A stretch of 64,000 nucleotides of DNA from an uncultured Mucispirillum sp. (GTDB lineage: Bacteria > Chrysiogenota > Deferribacteres > Deferribacterales > Mucispirillaceae): the NCBI GenBank assembly GCA_944324465.1, contig CALUWI010000011.1, forward strand, positions 1 to 64,000, given 5' to 3'. The notes beneath the pieces were generated by a model. The model saw nothing but the letters and a program-made list of their open reading frames with translations. It ran no database searches and had not been told where the DNA came from. How positions within the stretch are numbered: position 1 is the stretch's first letter; each line of letters starts with the position of its first letter. A program made the translations under genes and the position numbers. Positions 58,050 to 64,000 of the stretch are shown here, piece by piece.

Positions 58050-58922
58050 ATGACTAAAAGTATGACAGGATTTGGAAAATACAGCAAATCCACAGAAAAA
58101 TACGATATTTCTATTGAAATAAAATCTGTTAACAGCAAATATTTTGATATTAATTTTAGACTGCCAAAATCTGTTTCAGCACTTGAAATTACACTCCGTC
58201 AGCCATTACAGGATATACTTATCAGAGGCAAAATAGATGTGCGTATTGAAATAAATATGCATACTATTACAAAATATCCTTCTTTAAATACAGAACTTGT
58301 TAAAGTTTACAGAGAAATTTTTGCAAAAATTGCAAAAGAAGCAGATATTGAAGATAAACCAAAACTTGACCATTTTCTTAGAATGCCAGATGTGGTGGAT
58401 TATATTAATGATGAATCAATGGAAGAAGAACTTGAAAAAATCACTTATGAAGCTGTTATAGAATGTGCTAAAAAGCTGGATGAAATGAGGCAGAAAGAAG
58501 GTATAGCCTTAGAAAAAGATATTACTGCAAGACTTAATAATTTAGAGAAAAATGTTACTTTAATTGAAAATGCAAAAGAAGATGTTTTTGAAATCTGGAA
58601 AAATAAATTCATTAAGCGTATGCAGGATATGGGAGTAGATGCAAACTATGAAGAAAGAATTGTGCAGGAAGCATCTATTATGGGCGAAAAGGCTGATATT
58701 ACAGAAGAAATTACTAGACTAAAATCTCATATTATACAGTTTAAGCATATAATAGCAGAAGAATATCCTGTTGGTAAAAAACTTGATTTCTTAAGCCAGG
58801 AAATACACAGAGAACTTAATACTATTGCATCTAAAAGCTCTAAACAGGAAATTATCTCTACTGTAGTTGAATCAAAAGCAGAATCAGACAGGATTAGAGA
58901 ACAGATTCAAAATATTATATAA
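58050..58922 (+). CDS. yicC: YicC-family endoribonuclease
   Basis: 290 residues. MTKSMTGFGK at the start, EIKSVNSKYFDINFRLPK near residue 25, and the C-terminal GKKLDFLSQEIHRELNTIASKS identify the YicC/YloC family, shown in E. coli and others to be an RNA-degrading enzyme affecting small RNAs. GGAG precedes the ATG. YicC is often placed beside gmk; here gmk lies 28 kb away. The gene stands alone between divergent slipin and a convergent Sel1 gene. Confidence 0.88.
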   Translation: MTKSMTGFGKYSKSTEKYDISIEIKSVNSKYFDINFRLPKSVSALEITLRQPLQDILIRGKIDVRIEINMHTITKYPSLNTELVKVYREIFAKIAKEADIEDKPKLDHFLRMPDVVDYINDESMEEELEKITYEAVIECAKKLDEMRQKEGIALEKDITARLNNLEKNVTLIENAKEDVFEIWKNKFIKRMQDMGVDANYEERIVQEASIMGEKADITEEITRLKSHIIQFKHIIAEEYPVGKKLDFLSQEIHRELNTIASKSSKQEIISTVVESKAESDRIREQIQNII

Positions 58923-58928
58923 TTACTA

Positions 58929-58960
58929 AAAAATATAAGCGGGGCAGATACCCCGCTTAA
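58929..58960 (-). terminator. Terminator between yicC and the Sel1-repeat gene
   Basis: AAGCGGGG (58937-58944) and CCCCGCTT (58951-58958) form an 8-bp GC-rich stem. The T-run is on the minus strand (ATATTTTTTAG), so it serves mainly the leftward Sel1 gene, although it also lies 14 nt after the yicC stop. Confidence 0.7.
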
Positions 58961-59093
58961 AATTAAAATGCTTTCGATTAAATATATAAAAAATCATATC
59001 ATATTATATAAAATAACCTGCCGGAGAGTATTAAAAATTTTTTAACAGCATAATTATATACAGTAAAATTTTATACTAAACAAATATTATATT

Positions 59094-59594
59094 TTATTTA
59101 TCTGACTTTTCAGTTTCCTGCTTTATTACTATTTTTTTATTTCTATGGTCTAATATTATATTATTTGTTTTATATCCTCTTTCTATTGCAGTTTTGCAGT
59201 ATTCATAGGCTTTTTTATCATTTTTTTTCACACCTGCCCCGTCATAATACATAAGACCGATTATAAAATATGCAGGCACAAACCCAACATCTTTTGAACG
59301 CTCAAAATAATCATAAGCCATTCTGTAATCTTTTTCTACACCTATGCCGTAAAGATACATATAACCTAAGTCATATAAAGCATGAGAATGGTTTTTATCT
59401 GCAGCGATTTCAAGCCAGTATTTTGCTTTTTCATAATCCTGCTCTACCCCTTCTCCATTAAGATATCTTGCACCTATTCTAAATGCAGCTCCGCTATTGC
59501 CAATATTTGCAAGTTTTAAATCATTTTCTAAACTTTGGTTAGCATAAACGATTACAGGGATAAAAATAAATAGTAGTAAAAATTTCCTTAACAT
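59094..59594 (-). CDS. Exported Sel1-repeat protein
   Basis: 166 residues. A signal peptide (residues 1-18, cleavage after VYA) leads a series of three Sel1-type helical repeats: AAFRIGARYLNGEGVEQDYEKA near residue 35 (quoted in part: ARYLNGEGVEQDYEKA), ALYDLGYMYLYGIGVEKDYRMA near 71 and AYFIIGLMYYDGAGVKKNDKKA near 107. Such repeats bind other proteins; in pathogens and commensals Sel1 proteins often act in the periplasm in host interaction or envelope control. Partner unknown. Confidence 0.85.
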   Translation of the reverse strand: MLRKFLLLFIFIPVIVYANQSLENDLKLANIGNSGAAFRIGARYLNGEGVEQDYEKAKYWLEIAADKNHSHALYDLGYMYLYGIGVEKDYRMAYDYFERSKDVGFVPAYFIIGLMYYDGAGVKKNDKKAYEYCKTAIERGYKTNNIILDHRNKKIVIKQETEKSDK

Positions 59595-59608
59595 ATGTAA
59601 ACCTTTTT

Positions 59609-59624
59609 TGGCATTTCATTTGCT
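59609..59624 (+). promoter_or_regulatory. Candidate sigma-54 promoter
   Basis: TGGCAT-TTCAT-TTGCT matches the sigma-54 consensus TGGCAC-N5-TTGCW at every core position except one pyrimidine exchange, with GG at 59610-59611 and GC at 59622-59623, exactly 12 bp apart. Transcription would start near 59635, just before the GGAGG site and ATG of the 38-codon gene at 59653. It diverges from the Sel1 gene. Confidence 0.6.
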
Positions 59625-59652
59625 ATATAAAAATTATATTTTGGAGGATATT

Positions 59653-59769
59653 ATGAAAATAAATACTTTAGCATTTGCATCAATATTTTTACTGCTTGCA
59701 GCACTTACAAACACAACAATCATAGAACATTTAAGTTATTTAATACAAGAATTAACGAAAATGTGGTAG
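59653..59769 (+). CDS. 38-residue putative membrane microprotein
   Basis: A short gene with a strong GGAGG site (59643-59647) spaced six bases from the ATG. It encodes 38 residues: MKIN, a hydrophobic stretch TLAFASIFLLLAALT (residues 5-19), then a polar tail ending in KMW. The hydrophobic part could be a membrane segment or a signal peptide. It has its own sigma-54-like promoter. No homologue is recognised. A random short ORF with such a well-placed ribosome-binding site and promoter is unlikely but not excluded. Confidence 0.5.
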   Translation: MKINTLAFASIFLLLAALTNTTIIEHLSYLIQELTKMW

Positions 59770-59827
59770 TTTATTCCGCATTATAAAAACTTGTTTTTAT
59801 TAAGCTGGCAGTAATATTTAAGTATTA

Positions 59828-60340
59828 TTATTCTATAGTATTTTCAGGTGTTTCACCAGTATTATTATCTGGCACTTCCTGTGGTTCATTTCTGTATTCA
59901 AATTTTAACTGGTGATATTTTATTTCACCAACAGTATCTTCAATATTATCTAAATTATAATAAAACATCAGTCTTATAGAACCAGAAGCACCTTCTGTTG
60001 CATTATCACTCATTTTAATACTTACTGTACAAAAGCCGTTATATGCAGCTTCCGATAAACAGTCTACAGGATTAAATGGAGGATTATTTTCAAAAACACT
60101 TCCATAATTTGCCGTTTTATTATCAATTCCTAAAGGTGTAAGGTCGGAAGAAGAAAAGTGAAGTTTAAATTTTAATACATCGCCACGATTTTTATCTTGA
60201 AACTGCAAAGTATTAGACGGTTCAACAGTTAGCCCTATAGTATTATTTATATCTGAATAATCAAAATGCGTTCCTTCACTGTCAGCGCATGCATTTAAAA
60301 AAAGTGACACTAATACTATAAATACAATATTTCTAAACAT
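59828..60340 (-). CDS. Hypothetical lipoprotein
   Basis: 170 residues. The N terminus is a lipoprotein signal ending in LNAC (Cys18). The mature part looks like a beta-sandwich: alternating strands such as IGLTVEPSNTLQF, KFKLHF, GFCTVSIKMS and GSIRLMFYYN, with two Cys (CLSEAAYNGFC) likely to form a disulfide. The C-terminal 20 residues are acidic and Pro/Asn-rich. No family is recognised. It is probably an outer-membrane or periplasmic lipoprotein. A GGGAAG site precedes the ATG, and a terminator of the upstream gene lies 24 nt away. Confidence 0.6.
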   Translation of the reverse strand: MFRNIVFIVLVSLFLNACADSEGTHFDYSDINNTIGLTVEPSNTLQFQDKNRGDVLKFKLHFSSSDLTPLGIDNKTANYGSVFENNPPFNPVDCLSEAAYNGFCTVSIKMSDNATEGASGSIRLMFYYNLDNIEDTVGEIKYHQLKFEYRNEPQEVPDNNTGETPENTIE

Positions 60341-60363
60341 TAACTTCCCTGAATAAATAAATA

Positions 60364-60386
60364 GGAAAGGGTTTATAACCCTTTCC
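60364..60386 (-). terminator. Terminator downstream of the 114-residue protein gene
   Basis: A 10-bp perfect stem (GGAAAGGGTT 60364-60373, AACCCTTTCC 60377-60386) with a 3-nt loop lies 4 nt after the stop codon of the gene at 60390-60734. The minus-strand continuation is T-rich (CTATTTATTTATT). Confidence 0.65.
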
Positions 60387-60389
60387 TTC

Positions 60390-60734
60390 TTATTTTATGT
60401 AACTTGTATTATCTGGTAAAAATTTTGAAACTATTATATTATCATTAGATGCTGATAATTCATATAATTTTTTTTCTGAAGCAGCGATGCTTTCATCATG
60501 AGATACAAGTCTTATCATTTCATTGCTAAGAATATCTGCAATATCTGCAGATGAAGCATACATAACATCTTTTAACTGCCAAACATCTCCAGCTTCAAAT
60601 GCTTTTTCAACTCCAATATTCGATAAAACTTTGCTGAAAATCGCCTCTTTTTTCTCAAGATAACCAGCAGGTGCATTTTTACAGCTGCCTAATTTAGCTA
60701 TCACATAAAAGCTGTGAGTTTCATGAACGAACAT
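60390..60734 (-). CDS. Hypothetical cytoplasmic protein, 114 residues
   Basis: Not recognised. No signal peptide or membrane segment. The N-terminal half (FYVIAKLGSCKNAPAGYLEKK, in part FYVIAKLGSC) looks alpha/beta, the second half is helical with EKAFEAGDVWQLKDVMYAS and a Ser/Asn-rich end. AAGGGG lies before the ATG. It has its own terminator and sits 76 nt downstream of trpB, so it is probably a separate unit. Confidence 0.55.
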   Translation of the reverse strand: MFVHETHSFYVIAKLGSCKNAPAGYLEKKEAIFSKVLSNIGVEKAFEAGDVWQLKDVMYASSADIADILSNEMIRLVSHDESIAASEKKLYELSASNDNIIVSKFLPDNTSYIK

Positions 60735-60810
60735 ATAAAAACCCCTTTTGTATAAATAATGATAAAGATAGTATATTTTTTTACATTTTGCAATGCTTAT
60801 TTATACATTT

Positions 60811-62031
60811 TTAGTTTTTTATTTCGTTTGATAAAAATTCAACCCACTCATTCTTATTAAAAACTGGTGCTGTAATGAAAATATCTTTATCTCCTCTGCC
60901 GCTCATATTAACAATAACAGCTTTATCTTTTGGCATAGATGGTGCTGTTTTTAAAAGCTCTGCAAGAGCATGAGATGATTCAAGAGCAAATAAAATACCT
61001 TCATGTTTTGCAACTAACTGCAGTGCATTAATTACTTCCTCATCTTTTGCAGATGTCATAGTAAGCCTGCCAGATTCTTTTAAGTATGCAAGTTCAGGTC
61101 CAACACCTGGATAATCAAGACCTGCTGATATAGAATGTGTTGGCAGCACATCACCATTGCTGTCTAATAAAAATTTACTTTTATATCCATGGTGGATACC
61201 TGTTTCTGCTCCAGAGTTTGGTGCAAGTCTTTTAGCATGTTCACCTGGTTTATCGCCTATTCCGCCGCCTTCTACACCAATTAACTGAACTTTTTCATCA
61301 TCTAAAAAGCCTGAAAAAATACCCATAGCATTAGAGCCGCCGCCTACTGCTGCAATAACTGCTGCTACATCGAGACCGCTTTCCTGAGCCTGTTGTTTTG
61401 CTTCTCTGCCTATAACTGACTGAAACTCTCTAACTATTGCAGGAAATGGTGCTGGACCTACGGCTGAGCCTAATAAATAATGAGTATCTTTTAATGATTT
61501 AATCCAAAAACCTAATGCTTCATCTACTGCATCTGCTAAACCTTTATTACCTGATTCAACAGATACAACATTTGCTCCAAACATCTGCATAGTTAATACA
61601 TTTGGATGCTGGCGTTTCACATCTACTGCACCCATATAAACATCACAGCCAAGTCCAAGTTTTGCAGCAGCTGATGCAGTTGCCACACCATGCTGACCTG
61701 CCCCTGTTTCAGCTACAACTTTCTTTTTACCCATTCTTTTTGCAAGAAGGCACTGACCTACTGCATTGTTAATTTTATGAGCCCCAGTGTGAGCAAGCCC
61801 TTCGCATTTAAAAAATATTTTTGCTCCACCAAGTTTTTTTGTTAAATTTTCTGCATAATAAAGTGGTGTTGGCCTGCCAATAAATGTTTTTTGTAAATAT
61901 GCCAGTTCATCTAAAAAACTTTTATCATTCATTGCTGATAAAAATGCTGCTTCAAGTTCATCAAGAGCAGGCTGCAGCATTTCTGGTACATAGCTGCCGC
62001 CAAATTCACCATAAGTTTTTGAATATCTCAT
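60811..62031 (-). CDS. trpB: Tryptophan synthase beta subunit
   Basis: PLP enzyme joining indole and serine to tryptophan. The start at 62031 follows GAGGTG; an ATG four codons earlier has no site. The 406 residues (E. coli TrpB 397) begin YGEFGGSYVPEML, contain the PLP Lys in HTGAHKINNAVGQCLLAKRMG (motif AHKINNAVGQ) near residue 85, ETGAGQHGVAT near 108 and the phosphate-binding GGGSNAMG near 230. All catalytic motifs are intact. trpA, normally the next gene, is absent; the following gene is unrelated. The upstream gene is a degenerate TrpC/TrpF-like frame. Confidence 0.93.
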   Translation of the reverse strand: MRYSKTYGEFGGSYVPEMLQPALDELEAAFLSAMNDKSFLDELAYLQKTFIGRPTPLYYAENLTKKLGGAKIFFKCEGLAHTGAHKINNAVGQCLLAKRMGKKKVVAETGAGQHGVATASAAAKLGLGCDVYMGAVDVKRQHPNVLTMQMFGANVVSVESGNKGLADAVDEALGFWIKSLKDTHYLLGSAVGPAPFPAIVREFQSVIGREAKQQAQESGLDVAAVIAAVGGGSNAMGIFSGFLDDEKVQLIGVEGGGIGDKPGEHAKRLAPNSGAETGIHHGYKSKFLLDSNGDVLPTHSISAGLDYPGVGPELAYLKESGRLTMTSAKDEEVINALQLVAKHEGILFALESSHALAELLKTAPSMPKDKAVIVNMSGRGDKDIFITAPVFNKNEWVEFLSNEIKN

Positions 62032-62045
62032 TATACACCTCATAT

Positions 62046-63146
62046 TTATTGTTTGTATTTTATTTTTTTAATCATTTCAGTAATTTTATCTACTGTATTA
62101 TATTTTTTAACATCAAATTCTATAAGTTCCACTTTGTATTCTTTTATTATGCTCATTATATCACTGTCCTCCTGCAAGGACAGCCAAAGTGGATTATGAA
62201 TTTCTGTATTATTTTTTACAACATCAACACTATCTATCATAAATGGTTCTACAAAAGTATTTTTAGTATTTACTAATGAATATCTTTTATAAGTATTTGC
62301 AGTGTATTTCTGCATATTTGTATTATCTTCAATACAGTCTGCAAGTCCCTTTTCTATTAATGATAATGCTTCATCTATCATGCTGCTGTCATAAACTTCT
62401 AATACTTTTACACAGCATTGATTTTTCATATTTTCAAGCATACTTATAATATTACTTTTATTGTGTTTGTCAAATAAAAACCCTGTCATATCAATATCTT
62501 TTTTAATACATACAGCAAGTTCATCATTATCTGCTATATTTTTAGCTTTTAATAATGGGCGGATAGACGATTTTTTCATATAAAGTTTTGATAAATAATT
62601 TGTAGATTTAATACTTTCATCTACATCAAAACTTTCTGCATTAATATAGTTTTCAGAATAAACACCTGCAAACCCATACTCTAAAATATGCTGCATAGAA
62701 ATACCGTCATTTGAGCAGTTTAAAAGGCATAAGGCATCCCAGTCTATAAGCATTTTTAAAATATATGGGTTTACATTGTTTACAGAAATATCATCGCTGC
62801 CTAATATTAATATTTCAGCTTTCACACTGCGAACTTTAGCTATATCATTCACACTTGATGCTTTATATAATATATCTGTACCTTGTTTTTTAGACTGTTC
62901 ATGAATCTGTATAATCTGCTGTTTGGAATGTTCTGAAACATTTATTATAATGCCGTCTGCATTTAATGAATTATTTATACCTTTTTGAAGTTTAATAACA
63001 TCTTTACTGCATAAAGAATTATCATCAACAATAACTGCTGATAAAATATTTTCAGGAATCATATCTGCAAGCTGACTGCTGCATATAATATTTGAATTTC
63101 TTGTTTTTATTGTATTTAGTAAATTTGATTTATTTTGTAATAACAT
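62046..63146 (-). CDS. Degenerate TrpC-TrpF-like fusion protein
   Basis: The start at 63146 follows AAGGTG and gives 366 residues. The first 200 residues follow the order of indoleglycerol-phosphate synthase strands (NADGIIINV, ILILGSDDIS, CSNDGIS, EYGFAGVYSENYINAESFD) and the next 150 that of phosphoribosylanthranilate isomerase (RPLLKAKNIADNDELAVCIK where the active enzyme has RPLVKICG..., DMTGFLFD). The catalytic motifs EIKxASPS, KDF and KICG are lost and the N terminus is shorter by tens of residues. Yet the frame is intact, 15 nt before trpB. A relic or a repurposed protein are both possible. Homology is read by eye. Confidence 0.4.
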   Translation of the reverse strand: MLLQNKSNLLNTIKTRNSNIICSSQLADMIPENILSAVIVDDNSLCSKDVIKLQKGINNSLNADGIIINVSEHSKQQIIQIHEQSKKQGTDILYKASSVNDIAKVRSVKAEILILGSDDISVNNVNPYILKMLIDWDALCLLNCSNDGISMQHILEYGFAGVYSENYINAESFDVDESIKSTNYLSKLYMKKSSIRPLLKAKNIADNDELAVCIKKDIDMTGFLFDKHNKSNIISMLENMKNQCCVKVLEVYDSSMIDEALSLIEKGLADCIEDNTNMQKYTANTYKRYSLVNTKNTFVEPFMIDSVDVVKNNTEIHNPLWLSLQEDSDIMSIIKEYKVELIEFDVKKYNTVDKITEMIKKIKYKQ

Positions 63147-63490
63147 AACGCACCTTTTTCTATCATAAAAATTAAAATCAACATAAGCATTTAGCTTAGT
63201 TTTGCCTGTAAAAAAATATAAAATTGTAGTGTTAAGATATAATGGTATTATTTGACGCTGGAGCGCCAAAAATAGATAGAAAAATATTGTGCGGAAAATT
63301 GTCCGTTGAAAGAATAATCAGAAAGTAGTGTTTGGTTTACTAATCTAATATCCATAATAGGTACATATATTACAAAAAAAATCACTTGTCAATATATAAA
63401 ATTATTTTTTTAAATAATCACCCTGCTGTAGTTTTTACATATAAGATTTTTGTTGTATTTTTCATTAAATTGATATATAAGAACTTTACT
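63147..63490. other. Intergenic region between the TrpC/F-like gene and tRNA-Gly
   Basis: 344 bp. It holds a 20-bp near-palindrome at 63251-63270 (two mismatched ends of a CGCT-GG-AGCG core), a short hairpin CGGA/TCCG at 63292-63305, and a possible tRNA promoter TTGTTG (63450-63455), 18 bp, TATATA (63474-63479). The palindrome lies about 105 bp upstream of the TrpC/F-like start codon and may be an operator or part of an attenuator. No T-box or leader peptide was recognised. Confidence 0.45.
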
Positions 63491-63563
63491 GCGGGCATAG
63501 CTCAGCTGGTAGAGTGGAAGCTTCCCAAGCTTTAGGTCACGGGTTCAAGTCCCGCTGCCCGCT
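63491..63563 (+). tRNA. tRNA-Gly (anticodon CCC)
   Basis: A 73-nt cloverleaf. Acceptor stem GCGGGCA (63491-63497) pairs with TGCCCGC (63556-63562), discriminator T at 63563. D arm GCTC...GAGT with loop AGCTGGTA, anticodon loop TTCCCAA (anticodon CCC), T loop TTCAAGT. The outer T-stem pair is A49-C65, a mismatch. No CCA is encoded. A possible promoter lies upstream at 63450-63479. Confidence 0.95.
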
Positions 63564-63662
63564 TTTCTTTTTTATTTTATCATTTTTCTTTATTATAAAC
63601 TTTAAATTGATTTAATACTATTTTATCTGTATAATGGAAAAACTTATATGAGGTATCATTTG

Positions 63663-63848
63663 ATGATAGATAAAGAACTTTTAGACATATTAGTATGCCC
63701 TAAATGTAAAGGGAATATTAAACTGCACAGCAGTGAAAAATATATTATATGCGAAAAATGTGATTTGGCGTACTATATTGATGAAAATATGCCTGTTATG
63801 CTTATAGATAAAGCTGTAACTATAGAAGAAGCTGATAAGGATAAATAG
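63663..63848 (+). CDS. Trm112/YcaR-family small zinc-ribbon-like protein
   Basis: 61 residues from the ATG at 63663, which has a GAGGT site eight bases upstream; an in-frame ATG at 63648 would add five residues. MIDKELLDILVCPKCKGNI near the start, ICEKCDLAYYI and MPVMLIDKA match the UPF0434/Trm112-like family, with the first CPKC and later CEKC pairs able to bind zinc. In E. coli YcaR lies in an LPS gene operon; the role is uncertain. It is followed 3 nt later by the partial nnrE-like gene. Confidence 0.85.
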   Translation: MIDKELLDILVCPKCKGNIKLHSSEKYIICEKCDLAYYIDENMPVMLIDKAVTIEEADKDK

Positions 63849-63851
63849 TAT

Positions 63852-64000
63852 ATGTATATATTAAACAGCAAAGACATATATAAAATGGAAGAAGCTGTTA
63901 AAAGAGATTATAATATTTCTGAAATAGTCCTTATGGAAAATGCTGGAACTGCTCTTTTTGATTTTATAAAAAATAAAGCTGATAAAAAAAGTAAGATACT
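63852..64000 (+). CDS. nnr: NAD(P)H-hydrate epimerase domain, partial (bifunctional Nnr)
   Basis: Only the first 49 residues are in the window; the gene runs off the right edge. MYILNSKDIYKMEEAVKRDY followed by SEIVLMENAGTALFDFI (the LMExAG motif) is the start of the YjeF/NnrE N-terminal domain, which repairs damaged NAD(P)HX. Whether the C-terminal dehydratase domain is fused cannot be seen. It begins 3 nt after the Trm112-like gene. Confidence 0.8.
   Translation, partial: MYILNSKDIYKMEEAVKRDYNISEIVLMENAGTALFDFIKNKADKKSKI

Noticed and set aside
63147-63490. T-box or trp attenuator before the TrpC/F-like gene
   Set aside because: No T-box sequence, no leader peptide rich in Trp and no terminator with U-run on the minus strand could be found; only a palindrome is seen.
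1-64000. Mobile elements, prophage or defence islands
   Set aside because: No transposase, integrase, phage structural gene, restriction system or CRISPR array was found, and the base composition looks even.

Overview
ORGANISM. The window is AT-rich (about 30 % GC by eye) and densely packed with bacterial genes. It carries a lipopolysaccharide-exporter permease (LptF type), many predicted lipoproteins, flagellar genes (fliD, fliS), chemoreceptor, anaerobic glycerol-3-phosphate dehydrogenase (glpABC), a mitochondrial-type aconitase and a complete oxidative TCA branch. This points to a low-GC, motile, diderm, respiring anaerobe or microaerophile. My best guess is a Deferribacterota member such as Mucispirillum. 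That is inference from gene style and composition; no rRNA is present to prove it. No insertion sequence, phage, CRISPR array or classical defence island was seen.

LAYOUT. 1-387: three hairpins and the promoter of a TCA operon. 388-5289: acn-icd-gltA, closed by a strong terminator. 5456-6772: exported ankyrin protein. 6762-9449 (minus): overlapping RNA/protein-modification operon tadA-rsmE-phosphatase-prmA. 9526-10904: RluA-like pseudouridine synthase and a convergent HAD phosphatase. 11137-15077: flagellar filament-cap block fliD-fliS-FliT-like-DUF1820, then lptF. 16203-17997: leuB and a PAP2 phosphatase. 17994-25947 (minus): a long run of tightly spaced genes: type-4 uracil-DNA glycosylase, a FlgT-like protein, three LPP20/FlgP-like envelope proteins, an APH-AAA fusion, an RNase Z-like hydrolase, an alpha/beta hydrolase, proC and an Asp/Asn-rich membrane protein. 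26229-29703: FmdE-like protein with a siderophore/B12-type ABC importer. 29774-30632: gmk-rpoZ. 30686-31645: pfkA (minus). 31793-32353: sodC with a Fur-like box. 32477-39138 (minus): glpABC, an unknown polytopic membrane protein, and glpK. 39464-47558 (minus): pbpC and a large alpha-2-macroglobulin lipoprotein, preceded by a chemoreceptor (47581-49626). 49915-55922: polyprenyl synthase, apbE, maf, acyl-CoA ligase, priA. 55924-57947 (minus): coaBC and slipin. 58050-58922: yicC. 59094-63146: small envelope genes, a 38-codon microgene with a sigma-54-like promoter, trpB and a degenerate TrpC/TrpF-like gene. 63491-64000: tRNA-Gly(CCC), a Trm112/YcaR-like protein and the start of an NAD(P)H-hydrate epimerase gene.

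HOW THE GENES WORK TOGETHER. The window combines central carbon metabolism (TCA, glycolysis entry, glycerol uptake and oxidation), flagellar filament assembly, chemotaxis, cell-envelope maintenance (pbpC plus A2M, lptF, polyprenyl diphosphate, lipoproteins), metal/cofactor uptake and RNA modification. The most interesting items are: (1) the unknown membrane protein occupying the usual glpF/glpT place in a glp operon; (2) the FlgT-like plus LPP20 cluster, which may build an outer-membrane flagellar disk; (3) the apparent wreck of tryptophan biosynthesis beside an intact trpB with no adjacent trpA; (4) a sigma-54-like promoter placed exactly in front of a 38-residue membrane peptide; (5) the FmdE-linked ABC importer of unknown substrate. 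All functional statements rest on motif reading without database searches.
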